From contig JAPXFQ010001964.1 in the NCBI GenBank assembly GCA_028564705.1, positions 620,001 to 684,000 on the forward strand: a stretch of 64,000 nt of DNA, read 5' to 3'. Positions 1-11,472 of this stretch are shown here, piece after piece (the first letter of the stretch is position 1; each line of letters starts with the position of its first letter). This stretch comes from Apricaphanius iberus. Its lineage: Eukaryota; Chordata; Actinopteri; Cyprinodontiformes; Aphaniidae. The position numbers and the translations under genes are program-made. The notes beneath the pieces were generated by a model that worked only from the letters and a program-made list of their open reading frames with translations, ran no database searches and was not told the origin of the DNA.

Positions 1-960
1 TCCAACTGTAGTCGAACCAAACTAGAGTTGGACAAATCAGACTGAGGTACCCATATAATGCCCATTGGAAAATCTAAATTTTCTGCATGTAATCGACAGT
101 CAGGAGAAACTGAGCTATTGGGAGCAGGGAACTTCCCAACACAACAACAACAACAACACAACAAGCAGAAACAACCAGTGTAACTAAATAAAGCTGTACA
201 TTTCTTAAGCCAGCCATTTTTCAGTCACGGGTCTTCAGCTCCGGCTCACACTGTGCGAGTGAATTGCAGGGGTTAAAAGTTCACAGCTCACGACGCATGT
301 GCTCACACTGTACGAACCGCTGTTCGGATGCAACCTGACTGCTCTCACTGCACGACACGACAGACCCGGAAGCAGAAGAAAAACACGGGAGTGAGATGCA
401 CGCCTGAGAATTGCGAGGATGCGCTCAAAAGACAAAGCACTGCCCTGGCAACCTGTGCCGTTGTTTGTCTGGAAACACCGTTTGTTTATGTAAAAGACCA
501 GAAGTACTTCCGCGGTAACGATGGTGACACGCATGCGCAGTATGAGAAATAGCTCGTAGCATTGCTTCCACAGTGCGAGTCATTCATGAGGGTCGACTAG
601 GATTTCAGACGGGTTTGATTGTCTTGCGACCGATCGGGAGCTGGTCGTGAGGTGTAAATTCCCTGTCGATACCCAATGTACACTACACGATGCAACACGC
701 ACGATTAAACCAAAAGTCAGCAAGATCCAGGCAAAAGTCGCACGAGTGACAAATCGGCTCAAAATCGCAAATTGTACGCCTGGCTTTACTAAAGGTTATG
801 TTCTGCTGCACTGTTTGTTCTTCGCACTTTGTGCATTTCCTGCTTCTACTCCGTCTGCTTCACTGACTTTAGCATTTGTTTACTATCCGTGTGACTCTGG
901 TCCAACAGAAGAATGATAGTGCAAAAGAGTGCATTTTGTCACCTAGCATTGTGAATAGTG
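1..960. other. Unassigned sequence, probably repeat-derived
   Basis: No exon-like reading frame is convincing here. A short (CAA)n run lies near 138-164. The rest is relatively GC-rich and unusually rich in CG-containing words, and ends in short A/T blocks. Liph exons 4 onward were expected to the left of 2048 on the minus strand, but I could not recognise the continuation of the lipase after the RITG residues anywhere in this stretch. Confidence 0.4.
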
Positions 961-1335
961 CAGGGTATCGATTTAAATTTCAATAATCGATTCTATTCCG
1001 ATTATCAAGAGTTAGAATCGATTATCGCGATTCGATTCAATCTGATCCAGTTCGATATAGATATGGGTCAGTGCTATTAAAAACTTTTTTTGTGTTATCT
1101 TAATTATATGCCTGTAATTCAATGACTTAACACTGGGTGAATAACAGCTTATTGGGAAAAAACTTTATTACCACTGTCTGAACAAAGCCTTAAAATGGCT
1201 TTCGATTTTTATTTCCTATTTTAGCTGTAAAAAAGGGCAAAGTATTGTAAACAATGAAACCAATTTTTAAATTTGTGAATTAATTAGATTCTTAGAATCT
1301 TCATAAGAATCGATTCAAATTTTTTCCCAACACAG
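961..1335. repeat. AATCGATT-rich MITE-like repeat
   Basis: A block of repeated and inverted ATCGATT words begins with CAGGGTATCGATTT and ends with TTTTTTCCCAACACAG. The CAGNG start, the CAACACAG end and the lack of coding capacity fit a degenerate non-autonomous hAT-like element. The ends are not a clean inverted repeat, so the limits are approximate. Confidence 0.45.
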
Positions 1336-2047
1336 CCCCATTGAACATTATACATTTTTTAAGGCTGAAGCTTGCAAAGCCTGCCCCTTAGATGGAGCTT
1401 CATTTGTTTCTCAATGTTTTAAACAACGGCGGATCATATCGAGAAAGTTATTTGCTAAGCTAGACAACATCAAGCGCTTAATGTCAATGTCACAACAATG
1501 GGTTGATGCTTAGGCCAAAAGTTGAGCTAGGTCAGCTGATACCTTGCTTTGATGCTTAGCTTTAGCTAATATTAGCTAACTTTAGCTTTTGATGCTTTGA
1601 AGCTTGGAAAGCAGAACAAGTTTAAAAAATGCTGCAACCAAAGCACCACCGAGACTCTGATGGCCGCAAACGTAGACTTAACATGTAATGTTGCCATTCT
1701 GGGTGTTGACGTTTTGAGTCAAAAATCTGTGTGGCTTCACCCGCATCCTATCTGGAACAGTTCTCTAATCTCTTCATAAGCCCACCCACTTCCTCTTGTT
1801 AAACTGAACATAACATTAATTAATGATCCATAATTTTTTGTATTTTTTCAGACATATACTTCTATAATTTCAAACAAATAAAGATGAAATAGTTCTGGTT
1901 ATGCATGCAGTTCACATCAGTTTAGGCTCCTACTTTGTGAACAGGCTAATAGTCCAACTACTGCCAAAAGATCGATTTAGATGTGCATGTAAACATACTG
2001 AATGAGCTGATTTCTGCTCTGCTTGGGTGCCAACGTTTTTTTTTTAC
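1336..2047. other. Liph intron 3 sequence
   Basis: This is inferred intron lying 3' of liph exon 3 on the minus strand. It is AT-rich with repeated GCTTAGCT / TTAGCTAA words around 1550-1590. No further lipase exon was recognised. Confidence 0.4.
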
Positions 2048-2156
2048 CTGTGATACGACCAATTGCCCCTTTCAGGTTGGCTCCAACGAATCCGGCCAGG
2101 TGAGCTCCCAGGCTGACCCCGATGAGATGAACAGAGCTCAGGGAGGCTCCTTCTTC
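2048..2156 (-). CDS. liph: liph coding exon 3 (catalytic serine)
   Basis: This 109-bp exon enters in phase 0 and leaves in phase 1 at CACAG/GTAAAA. It encodes [19 protein letters not shown] and on to IGRITG. GVSLG is the GxSxG nucleophile elbow with the catalytic serine. The next exon, which would begin with the LDPAGP segment carrying the catalytic aspartate, is outside the window. Confidence 0.9.
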
Positions 2157-5100
2157 CTGCAACGATAAATTGATGAGCAAACCGGATAGATTCTTCAGCA
2201 AACGGATGTTAGCATCTCTCAGAAGACAATATTCAATTGCTGGGTTGCTGTAGAGGTCTCACCTGCATGGTCCTGATGAAACCCGTAAGGTTCAGAGCGG
2301 CCTCCCTAGTGTAGGTCACGGCCGTGAAGTAGTTGAGGTTGGCCGCTCCCCTGTTCCAGTCCACAACGATGATGTTCATGTCCTCCTGCTCGGCCAGCAG
2401 GTGCACAATGTGGTTGATCCAGATGGGCGGCGCCCCCGTGGGCCTGTAGCCATGAATGACGAAGGCAGTGGGTCGGTGGAGGTCCAGGAGCGGCTGGGAG
2501 GACAGGTGATGGTGGTTGAGCTCCCGGCCGCAGTCCAGGTTGGAGCTCGTGTAGAGCAGCAGGCGTACGTACAGGCTGGTTCCCATGAAGCAGTGGGACA
2601 GGTCCAGGTCGGTGAAGTTGTCACAGGGCTCCTCAGTGCTGGTCTCTGCCTGACCTGGACACAAACATTTAGTGTCAGACAAAACCACAGAAGTTACACT
2701 AAAGCGAGCTGTTCAACAAGTTGTTCTATACGCAAAAAAATCTTCCTTTTTGAATTAACAATCTAGTATATCTTCTACTTAGTTTATTATTTTTCACAAA
2801 TAAAGCAATACAAAGGTACAAGTAGAGTTAAAAGAAAAAAACAGATGTGATGGAAAGCTGTCAAAAGGGCTTAACTCAAGGCAACTTCTGTTAAGAAAGG
2901 CAAAAATTCATAAAATGTATCAATGTTTACAGTGATACTTTCTACACTTTCTATATACAAAAATAATATTGCAATCATCAAAGTAAGCTAATGTTCAAAA
3001 CAAGTTGTTAAATTGTATCGAATGAGGAAGATAACAGTGATTAAGGAGCATTTCTTTTAATGCTTTCCTAAACTGAGTTTGTGACAGCTGAATGTATAGA
3101 GAATGCAAGATGTTCCAGACTTTGGGTCCTCTATATAACACACTGAATTGGGACAGAGTCGTGTTCATACAACACTGCAAAAACTGTCCATCTAACAAAG
3201 TCAAAAAGTCTTGATTCCTGCAAAAAAGTATTTTTGATTTTGTTTTAAGATTTGTATACTAAGCAAGAGCAGAATATGATAGATTATTAATCTTATTTTG
3301 AGTAAATGTTTTATTTTTGACAATTCTCACAAGTATTTGAGAAACTTTAGAATATAATCAAGTATTTTGAGGTTTTATGTAGTCTAAAGCTTCAATTAGG
3401 TGAAATAATCTGCCAATGGAATAAGACAATATGCACTTGGTTATAATTCTCAAAATAAGACATGTACTCAAAATTAGATTAATAATCTAACACCTCCTGC
3501 TTTTGCTTAGTATATAAATCTCAAGACAAGATCCAAAAATACTTTTTTAGCTGGAAACAAGATTTTTTTACTTTGTTAGATGGACAGTTTTTGCAGTAAA
3601 AAATCGATTGGGTTTGAGTATAGATTTATAGTTACTAGCCCAAATAATATATATATTTTTTTTACTGTAAGTGTATATAAGGCATGATACACTATAATAG
3701 CAACATTAGCATTGAGTAAATAGTGTAGTTTCCCTATAGTTTCCACTGCTTTCGCTATCTTAGTGCATGTGAAAGTAAGAATCGTCCATCAAAATGCCAA
3801 GAAAGCGTAGCGATCTTTCAATATGAATTTTTAAGAACAAAACGGAACTCAATTGCAGTATAAAACATCTTAAAATTATTTTTTTTATATACTGAGTGGC
3901 AATTGATTAACCTTGAACCAGATGGATAGTTTTCCAAGTTCTTCATTCACTACATTTATAAGCGTGATTGGGTGTTGATGAGAAAATAACATAGTAGTGT
4001 CATCTGCAAACATAATTTGGGAGAGTTTGGTGGATACATTTGGACGATCATTAGTATACAACAAAAGTAACATCCATCCATCTTCTTTCTGGGGTCAGGT
4101 CGGGGGGGCAGTAGCTTAAGCAGAGAGACCCAGACTTCCCTCTCCCCAGTCACTTCGGGAATGACTGGGAGGACACCTCGGGAGGAATCCCGAGGTGTTC
4201 CCAGGCAAGCCGGGGAGACATAGTCCCTCCAGCGAGTCCTGGGTCTTCCTCTGGGCCTCCTCCCAGTGGGACGTACCCAGAACCCCTCACCAGGGAGGCG
4301 TCCACGAGGCATCTTGACCAGATGCCCGAGCCACCTCAAGTGGCTCCAATCGGTGTGGAGGACCACCGGCTCTATTCTGAGCCCCCTCCGGATGACTGGG
4401 GAATTACGTTTCTTTTTTTTTTTTACCTGGACCTTATTTTTTGCATATTTTATGTTTTTTGAGTCACGCTGAGATTTTTGGAGCCAGTCTGAGCTGTTCA
4501 GCAGTATTTATATTCACTTCCTCCACCAGCGGACATCCGTAGAGCGGGAGTTGTAGGCGCAGTCGCCATTCCACTTGTAATAAGGCTTAATCTGCCCAAA
4601 ACGCCTTCATTTTACCATGTACATATTTCAATCGACTTATAAATGCCTCAGAAGTGCTTCTTGATTCTTCTACATTTGCCGTTCATTTATATATATATAT
4701 ATGTATAAAATAAACTTAGTTACTTAAAAGGCATTTCTGACCTTTCTGTGATGTGAAACTTTGGGATAGTTCCTGTTGGTCCAGTTAAAAACATGCACAG
4801 ATAAAAAGATCAGATGAAAGTCAGGTAGTCGAACCAGACAAAGTAGGAATGGAGGGGTCAGCTGGGTGACGTTTTTATTGGCTCACGTTGATCTTTTAAT
4901 TATCAGGATAAATATTCCGCCTATTTTAAGGGTCTGGAACATTGGTGACAGTTTTTTTCCTAATTCAATTTCGCTTAATCATTCTAGGAGCTTTAACTCA
5001 TCAGAAAATCCTTTAAACACTCTGTTTTTACCCCTCAGACAGTATCAGTGCCACTCTACTAACCTGTATCAAAAGGCAAAGAAAAGGTACAAATGTTATT

Positions 5101-8100
5101 AAAGACTTCTTGTGAATGAGGAATTACAACCAGGTTAATCAGGACAGGGAATCATCCATTTCGTGATCAGGGAAGCCAGGGAGTCCCTGATGATCACAGC
5201 TCAGAGGATTACTGAGCGGATCACCAAGGGATGTTCTTCCTGTAACACCTGAGGGGTTTAATGGGTCTAATAAAACATCAAAGAATATACAATAAGAAAT
5301 AAAAAACAGGACAATACAAATAAATGCTTAAACTCCCTAAACTCAGAACGCATCCGTAGAATAGGGGGTATCCACAAACTGCGCTTATGTTGCCGAAGTC
5401 GACGTTGTCTAGCTTTATTTAGCAAATAAAGCCAATCTGTCTTCATACTTATGGCTCAAATCTGAGGTGTTTTTTCTGACATCCTTTCTGTGCAAAGATA
5501 CATTTTATACATATTATATGTATAATTAACTGGATGCCCTCTGAAGTCATTTTTCCCACCCGGAAAGTCTGAGATTTTTTTATGTTCCAACTTTGACTTT
5601 CAATATGGCCGCTCATCACATCAACAATAGTATCTGAGTTGGAAAAATGTCTATTTTACAAAACACATAGTAACAATGCATCTAAAATCCATCTTACATG
5701 TAGAGCCTGGAGCTCTAATCTTAACAAAATAAAAGGGGTGTTTGTATACTGTACAGTACAGTTTAAAATGATGTTTGTAAGAGGTACTACAACTACGGCT
5801 AACTGGGCATCGCCATATTGGATTCCTTACATATCCAAGTAAGTTTACTGGAACACTGTTTACTCTGGTGTGACGTCAAACCCAGCTCCAAGTTCCAATT
5901 TCTGAGGTAAATAGAATACACCATATGTTACAACAATATGGTCGGCACGCTCGGCTGGCACTGGGACAAAATGGCGGAGTCGGCAGGTCTAGCAGCTGCT
6001 TCAGAGCCCTGGAGATATTGTTATCAGTCTTAAGAGAGGAGGGATAGGAGAAGAACAGTAACTAGAGTAGATTTAGGTGATGCCTACCCTAAATGGACCC
6101 ACATAAACCATTTCCACGGCATCAAACACACGCGGAAACGGTGACTTTCCTCCTGGATCGGTAAGCTAACTCACTTGCTAACTTTGGTAATGCCAGCTAT
6201 CATTTAAAAGTTCCATACAATAACTTTAATACACAAATGGAAAGAAGAGTTATTACTTTGAATTGTTGCATATTGTTGTATATTTAGTAACTTTATTTTT
6301 TGAATTTACTGAAAAGTTGGAGGCTTCAAACCATACCAAAAATCCCATATGGCTGCTGCTTTTTAATATCCTAGCTTAACGTAGCAAAAGCTAGAGTAGG
6401 AAGCTGATTGATGGTTTGTAGCTCACAAAATCAACATCCTCTGTTTAGAAATATGTCCCTTTGAATGCCTAAAATACTGATTTATATATATTTGGATTAG
6501 ACATATATGTTACAAAGCACATGTCCTCAGTCACCCTGTGTCCAAACTTCCTGTTCCCACCTAGATTAGATCAAGTCATCTAACTGTTCCCAGTTCTTTA
6601 ACGACTAATTTGGCCTCTATCATTAATCAGCCAATAAGTAGTATTTGCAAGTATGCTCTAAGTATACTAATTTTAAACAAAACACAAGATAGTGTACTTT
6701 GAATTTACTCTTAATGTACATATTTGGAGCTTTACTTTGCAAAGTTTATATTACTTATACTTGGCTATATACTTATACTTGGCTATATACTAAAAGTATG
6801 TATAAATAGCTCAGACTGATATTTAAACGTTTGACTGATATACTTAAGTGGTAGTGTATTGATAGTACTTTTTTTCAGTCAGTTTTACACTCAGTTCTGT
6901 TTCAGTGGACGGTTTTTTTTTTACACTGCAATGACAAGGTTAGAGACTGAGGTTACATTTTACTGGAAATCTTTGGAGCCAAATAAAATACCTGCATCTA
7001 TATTTTTCATGTTTGTTTTTTATTTATTTAGGATTAAACATGGAGAAGTATAACTAGAAATGTATATGTAGCACTAACAGCAAACCTAAAATGTTAAATT
7101 AACTATACTTCACAATGTACTTTTTGTAAACTAAAATGGGCGCTAGAAGTTTACTGTCAGTAAACTAGTAGTACACCTAGAAGGTTACTTTCAGTATGCA
7201 TGACAGTGTACTTTCATTGACTAAAACTATACTTTTAGTTCATTAAGAAGAAACTAAAACCATAAGTGTACTTTTATGTACTTCAAGGGGGTCAGTTTAG
7301 TACAAAGAAGTATATTTGTTAGTAATTTGCTAGTATATTTGTATCAGTGCCCTTGGAGAATAAAAGTATACTTGGGGAAACATATAATTTTCTATATTTG
7401 GCTATACTTAATAAAACATACTGAATGGGCTTCTATCATTAAGCCAATGTCAGATCAGCCAATCCTCTCTGACAGAGTTGGAATATAGTTTTTAATGTGT
7501 AAGTAATCAACAATATTTGCCCAGTCGCTGTTGCTACTTTTGAGGGTTTTTGAATCCACCGTGTTGCTAACTTTGACACTCTGGCTGGATATTTAGTTGT
7601 TTGTATCTGGATGAGACGTACCAACATTAACTTGAACCGAACCACTGAGCCTCAGGTGGCATTTAGTGTTTCCTGCTCTGCAAGTAGCACACATAAGTGC
7701 GACAGTGGCCTCAATAGGATCAAGCTGCTATAAAAAAACACCTCATCCCGTCACCAGCTGCCCTTTCCCGGAGGCAACCGCTGATTACGGCTGGTGTCAG
7801 AGGCGAGACGGGGGGTCCAGTCCTACTGCAGACACAAAACCTGGAGCCTCTACACAAAACAAAACCATCTGATTCCCACCTAACAGATGGAGATGCTAAT
7901 AAATAATCTGTTGCTTCCATTAAGCCTTACTACTTATATCTATTTATACGTTCAACTCTTTTCATTGCTGTTTTTTTTTTTTTGTTACTGAATCAAGGAT
8001 GGAGGTTGTGGGGAGCAGGAACTCAGAAGTGCTGTTGGAGCTCCTTACCTCTGCAGAGCAGGAAGAGTCCCAGGAGACCCAGGAGCAGTCGGAGCAACAT
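2048..8100 (-). CDS. liph: Lipase H (membrane PA-preferring phospholipase A1), 5' part
   Basis: Gene-level entry for three joined minus-strand coding exons: 8049-8100, 2263-2654 and 2048-2156. The family hydrolyses phosphatidic acid to 2-acyl lysophosphatidic acid at the outer cell surface; it belongs to the pancreatic lipase superfamily. Visible in order: a leucine-rich signal peptide (about residues 1-16), a Cys that pairs within the N-terminal lobe, the HGYRPTG oxyanion-loop segment, the VVDWNRGA strand, and the nucleophile elbow GVSLGAH followed by GRITG. The intron phases (1, 0, then 1) and the domain order match mammalian LIPH as I know it, and the frame is intact. The Asp and His of the triad, the lid loop and the C-terminal domain are off the left edge. 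Intron 1 is about 5.4 kb and is filled with repeats. LIPI is the nearest alternative, but the residue pattern favours liph. Confidence 0.88.
2263..2654 (-). CDS. liph: liph coding exon 2 (N-terminal lipase lobe)
   Basis: This 392-bp exon enters in phase 1 after CCAG and leaves in phase 0 at CAG/GTGAGA. It encodes about 130 residues from [14 protein letters not shown] to GFIRTMQ. The [10 protein letters not shown] oxyanion segment and the [13 protein letters not shown] strand are diagnostic of the LIPH/LIPI group. No stop or frameshift is present. Confidence 0.9.
2995..4073 (-). pseudogene. L2/CR1-like LINE reverse transcriptase relic, split by a MITE
   Basis: The minus-strand piece 3885-4073 encodes the RT catalytic region ([13 protein letters not shown]) followed by the [14 protein letters not shown] segment. 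The piece 2995-3172 encodes the far C-terminus ([16 protein letters not shown], then [14 protein letters not shown]). This order is that of jockey/CR1/L2-type LINE ORF2. The palindromic element at 3174-3597 separates the pieces and has donated its own end to the local reading frame (the residues LLDGQFLQC are repeat-derived). Both pieces are degenerate, so this is a dead copy inside liph intron 1. Confidence 0.7.
3174..3597. mobile_element. Palindromic MITE (foldback) inserted in LINE relic
   Basis: The left end ACTGCAAAAACTGTCCATCT (from 3174) is mirrored by AGATGGACAGTTTTTGCAGT ending at 3597. The similarity continues inward through AACAAAGT and the AAATACTTTTT and CAAGAC segments, so the inverted repeats run well over 100 bp each. 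There is no coding capacity. No target duplication is obvious, and the superfamily is uncertain (hAT-like ends are possible). Confidence 0.75.
4073..4403 (-). mobile_element. 3' end of an RTE/Rex3-like LINE
   Basis: The minus strand encodes the C-terminal tail [16 protein letters not shown], then [18 protein letters not shown], then [16 protein letters not shown], a very common teleost LINE ORF2 terminus. It ends in a short (GGAT)n tail at 4073-4085, as expected for the 3' end of an RTE-type retroposon. The copy is 5'-truncated and contains a small insertion between RWRDYV and GEREVW. The family name is given from memory of teleost repeats and could be a related clade. Confidence 0.7.
4404..6635. 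other. Liph intron 1, no gene recognised
   Basis: No supported reading frame or exon is visible. The stretch holds poly-T and (TA)n tracts (about 4690-4702) and a small hairpin around 5166-5195 with arms TGATCAGGGA and TCCCTGATGA. The segment 5520-5930 contains gene-desert-like sequence with CpG-bearing words and may be an old DNA-transposon remnant. Confidence 0.35.
6636..7424. repeat. AGTATACTT-rich palindromic repeat block
   Basis: The block contains many copies of the self-complementary words AAGTATACTT and AGTATACT plus near variants, and a local tandem TACTTATACTTGGCTATA at about 6755-6790. It is flanked by similar direct sequences: GGCCTCTATCATTAATCAGC near 6612 and GGGCTTCTATCATTAAGCC near 7428. 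This fits a non-autonomous element with subterminal motif arrays, bounded by a long target-site-like duplication. Confidence 0.5.
7425..8048. other. Liph intron 1, 5' part, no gene recognised
   Basis: Nothing coding is supported. A short poly-T run lies at 7972-7983. The interval ends at the exon 1 donor. Confidence 0.35.
8049..8100 (-). CDS. liph: liph coding exon 1 (signal peptide)
   Basis: The minus strand reads ATG followed by [17 protein letters not shown], a typical secretory signal core, and ends in phase 1 at a consensus donor (AGAG then GTAAGG). The G left over joins GT of exon 2 to make glycine, keeping the frame. Just upstream of the ATG is a pyrimidine-rich tract ending in CAG, which could be an acceptor for a separate 5' UTR exon. 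Confidence 0.8.
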
Positions 8101-8330
8101 CTGAGAGGTGTAGGGAAGGAGACAATCCAAAAACATCTGAAACCAGACTGAAGGAGGGACAGGATGAACTGAGAAATGTGAGGAGGGAGGGGGAGGAGGA
8201 GGCGGTACTTTCGCCTTCCCTCCCAGCAGGGATCAGTTTCTAGAAGGGTAAAGATGGAGGAAGACTGACCGCTGAGAACCTTTCACACTTGACAGTAGAA
8301 TCAGGATGCTACCAATACCTTCTTCATGGC
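8101..8330 (-). promoter_or_regulatory. liph: Probable liph 5' UTR / promoter-proximal region
   Basis: The sequence immediately upstream of the liph start (reading the minus strand) is purine/pyrimidine-biased with a GGGAGGGGGAGGAGGAGGCG block on the plus strand at about 8186-8206. It also has a pyrimidine tract ending in CAG directly before the ATG. The assignment rests on position only: no TATA box or initiator could be fixed. The CAG may instead be a splice acceptor for a more distal first exon. Confidence 0.35.
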
Positions 8331-9554
8331 TGAAGAGAGAGATCTGAGTCCAGCGTTTTTTTGGGGGGGTATTTTTGTTAATTATCAAGCTTTCACATTC
8401 CTGGCATATTCAGGTGTAAAGTAATCTTTTAACTTCAACAGTTAAAAAACAGATGTTTTTCATCATAGTTTTGTTTTTCCTCCATTTTCCTCTCTGCCAC
8501 ACTGAAATTCCTGTTTATTTTTTTTGTGGTCTTCATTTCTCCACAGCGATCCAAGATTTGAGTGTGAACTTGTAAGTTTTAGTGGAGCGAGCGGGCCGAG
8601 AGCGGATTGAAGCATTCTATTAAAATCATTTATGATAAAGTCAGAGGGCTCGGGTAGAGCAGTAGGAAGTATCTTTTCAAAAACTCCAGTAAAACCTGTA
8701 GCCATTCCACGGGTTAGAGGGTTGTATTAACATGTGGATCAATTACAACTACACCTGGGGATTCAGAAAAGGAACATATTTTCTTAACCTTTATAATAAA
8801 CAGGATTATTTATTTATTTTCTCCTCTTGGCTAGATGATGTTTGTGTTTCCTAATGTTACATTCACTGCCAGACTGGAGCTGTTTGTCTAGAGATGTTTA
8901 TACTTTCTGGTGTTAATACAAGATAAACTGGTGGCTCTAAAGAGCTGGACAGCAAATTTAGCTTCTTCAGACTGATGTTAAATGTGTTGATGTTGGAGAT
9001 TAACAGACAAACATTAGAGATCTTTAAACTAAAAAAACAAACAAATGTTTAACATAGCTGGTTGTAACTTGCTGTTAGCTGCATAGTAAGAGCATGATTT
9101 GGGGCAATGTGTGCTAAAAAGGCTATGGCCACACCAGTAATGGTTATTAATAGCTGCAGACTCTGACCACACCACACCCAGCCCATCCTACCCTGTATTC
9201 ACCGGATCCAACATAAAAGCATGTAATTTACCGTCTACAGAGAGCCAAGGGGTTACAGTAATGTTAGAGTGAACGTTACAAGCTTACAACCAGGGGAGGA
9301 GACAGAAGACAGCAAGAAGACTGATGTTCACTCTGTGATGATCAAACCTCAGCTTCATCATAATTTTCTCATTGAATATATGTCCAAAAATGATTTCCTC
9401 ATCCATTTTAACGGTTGCATGAATTATTGAGGCGCTGTAAGCTTTAATTTAAGGTTTAGAAAATAACAGGAACAATAGAGCATTTCAATAATCAAGATTT
9501 TTCTGTTGTTTACAACTTTAATGCATTCATTAATCATCTCCCCCTGTCCTGCTC
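8331..9554. other. Upstream of liph, no gene recognised
   Basis: AT-rich sequence without a supported exon. A run of GGGGGGG lies near 8362. Confidence 0.3.
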
Positions 9555-9594
9555 GTGTCACAGATTTACCAAACTGAGGAAGGAAACACAAACA

Positions 9595-9705
9595 TTCCTC
9601 CTCCTGGGGGATCCAAAGTGTTCCCAGATCTGAGAGGACCTGCAGACCCTCCTGTGGGTTCTGGGTCTGTCTCAGAGTCTCCGCCTAGTGGGATGTGCCA
9701 GGATA
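9595..9705 (-). mobile_element. Possible LINE 3'-terminal fragment
   Basis: The plus strand carries TGTGGGTTCTGGGTCTG followed by TCTCCGCCTAGTGGGATGTG. This resembles the antisense of the LINE ORF2 C-terminus seen at 4073-4403 (there TCTGGGCCTCCTCCCAGTGGG). The similarity is short and diverged, so this is a tentative fragment of the same group. Confidence 0.35.
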
Positions 9706-9805
9706 ACCTGCTGATTAGACGTGTGAAGCAGGTCACTGTCCAGCCAGTGTTCAGATCACCTAAAGAGCTTACATGATTAAGCCACGCCCCCTCACCTGTC
9801 ACAGA

Positions 9806-11400
9806 CCTGCCAACCTTGAAGGAATTTTATGTGTAAAATCAAAATGTATTAGTTACTTCATATCCATATACTAGTCGACCATGAGTGTTACACAATCACT
9901 GCAATCACCCCCAACATTGAATTGAAACCAAACGGTTGTGCAGTCGGCATGATGTACCACATGGAAACTTTTTTCATCTGAAAATCTCATAAATAATGAG
10001 TCATTACAAGTAAACTGACTGACAGGCATGTAATCCACTTTAAAAGGCGGAACATTTATTTAAATATCTGTGTAACATTTCATGGCACTGTAGCAGTCTT
10101 AATGTTTAACCCAGACGTATGATCATGGAATCATTCATTTAGACATACACCACTTTTTAAATACTGTGTTAGCATAGAAATCGGAGGAAACTGGATGGGA
10201 ATGAGTTAAAATATCTTAATATTCACAATGAATATAATTTTTTTAAGGTGTTCTAATCCACTTGCAGAACTTCCTATTATCAGGAAGACTCCTTTGTAAA
10301 ACAGTTGTACAACATACTGCAGTTGCATAAAGAAAATCAAATTAAATTATGCCTGAAAATATTTTAATGGATGCAAAACAATCCAAAGCATCCATTTAGT
10401 TACTGGAGTTTGACTTGATTCAGTATTATTACATTAAATTACAAATATTATCCCAATACCCCCGTCCTATAAAGATAATAGTAGATATTCACCTAAAATT
10501 TATATATGTTGTCATTTTCCAAAACGTTTTTGCACTCTGCATTTTTTGAAAGATATTCCTCTGGCGGAAAAATTATATAAATTTATTTTGACGTGCAACC
10601 ACTCTGAAATTAGATTATAGAGGTGGGAATTTAAATGATAATATCTGACTTTATAACGCGGCAGTGGCATCTCCACTCAGCCATGTTTTGGTTAAAAATA
10701 CACACTATTATGGTCTAAAATCAGATAATTAATTATTCACGTTTTTTTCAGAAGGTTAAAATATTAAAGTAATCAGTAGATAAATATAAGATTAAACAGT
10801 AAAACATCTCTCTGGATGTCATCACACTGGCGCTCCTGAGTATGTAACACACAAACACATACATATATTAACCAAATGACCTCACAAAAGAAAGGCATGC
10901 AGGCTTTACGTGTTTTACTGCTTATGTTGAAAGGGCTTAAACTGAAAGGAGCTGGTAGGGTTAGAATGGGCAGAAAGCAGTGGCGCTGTTTTGAGTGGAG
11001 AGATGTACTTATTAGCGCTCCCACAATTCAGTGAACAGCAATCACAGAGCTCACTTCACAGATGCGATAAACATTGAAACAGATTGATTTTGGGGTTTGC
11101 ATGGATCCAAGTATCCATAACATGCAACTGGCAAACACACAGATCATAGTCTTTACAAAACCATCACATACACATTGGCCCAATATTAGGCAAATATGCT
11201 AATTGGTCTACTACATGCTGCCTCAATGTGTACCAAATGTATTTTAGGTACTACCCCTCCCGAACCCCCCATACCATATTTTCTAGATGTCTTTATTATT
11301 TGGATTTTCTTTACATTAATCCTCATTGATGCATTTTGTGTCAGCTTAACACACGATTATCACTTATTACAGATAATTTAAAACATGAATCTGAATCTCT
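9806..11400. other. Intergenic, no gene recognised
   Basis: AT-rich sequence with no supported coding exon. A CTGCCAACCTTGAAGGAATT motif near 9806 resembles the outer end of hAT-like repeats seen elsewhere (for example the antisense motif near 26007), but no partner end was found. Confidence 0.3.
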
Positions 11401-11415
11401 CTGTAAAAGACTTAC

Positions 11416-11472
11416 CATCATGAATTAGAGTCCCTCGATCTTCCCCAAAGTAGCTACAGTAGCTACTGCTTC
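11416..11472 (-). other. Putative minus-strand exon end with strong donor
   Basis: On the minus strand an open segment reads GSSSYCSYFGEDRGTLIHD and ends at GATG/GTAAGT, a near-perfect donor. The acceptor side is not clear, although a T-rich tract precedes GATAAG. It lies upstream of liph on the same strand. It could be part of an unannotated transcript or chance sequence. Confidence 0.25.

Noticed and set aside
235..552. Two opposed open frames of 99 and 74 codons near the left edge
   Set aside because: No recognisable domain, overlapping on opposite strands in GC-richer DNA; better explained by base composition.
1..2047. Search for liph exon 4 (catalytic Asp segment)
   Set aside because: No minus-strand segment resembling LDPAGP with proper splice sites was seen; the gene is taken to continue outside the window.
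2376..2766. Open frames overlapping liph exon 2 in other frames and on the plus strand
   Set aside because: Shadow frames of the GC-rich exon; only the minus-strand lipase frame has family similarity and matching splice sites.
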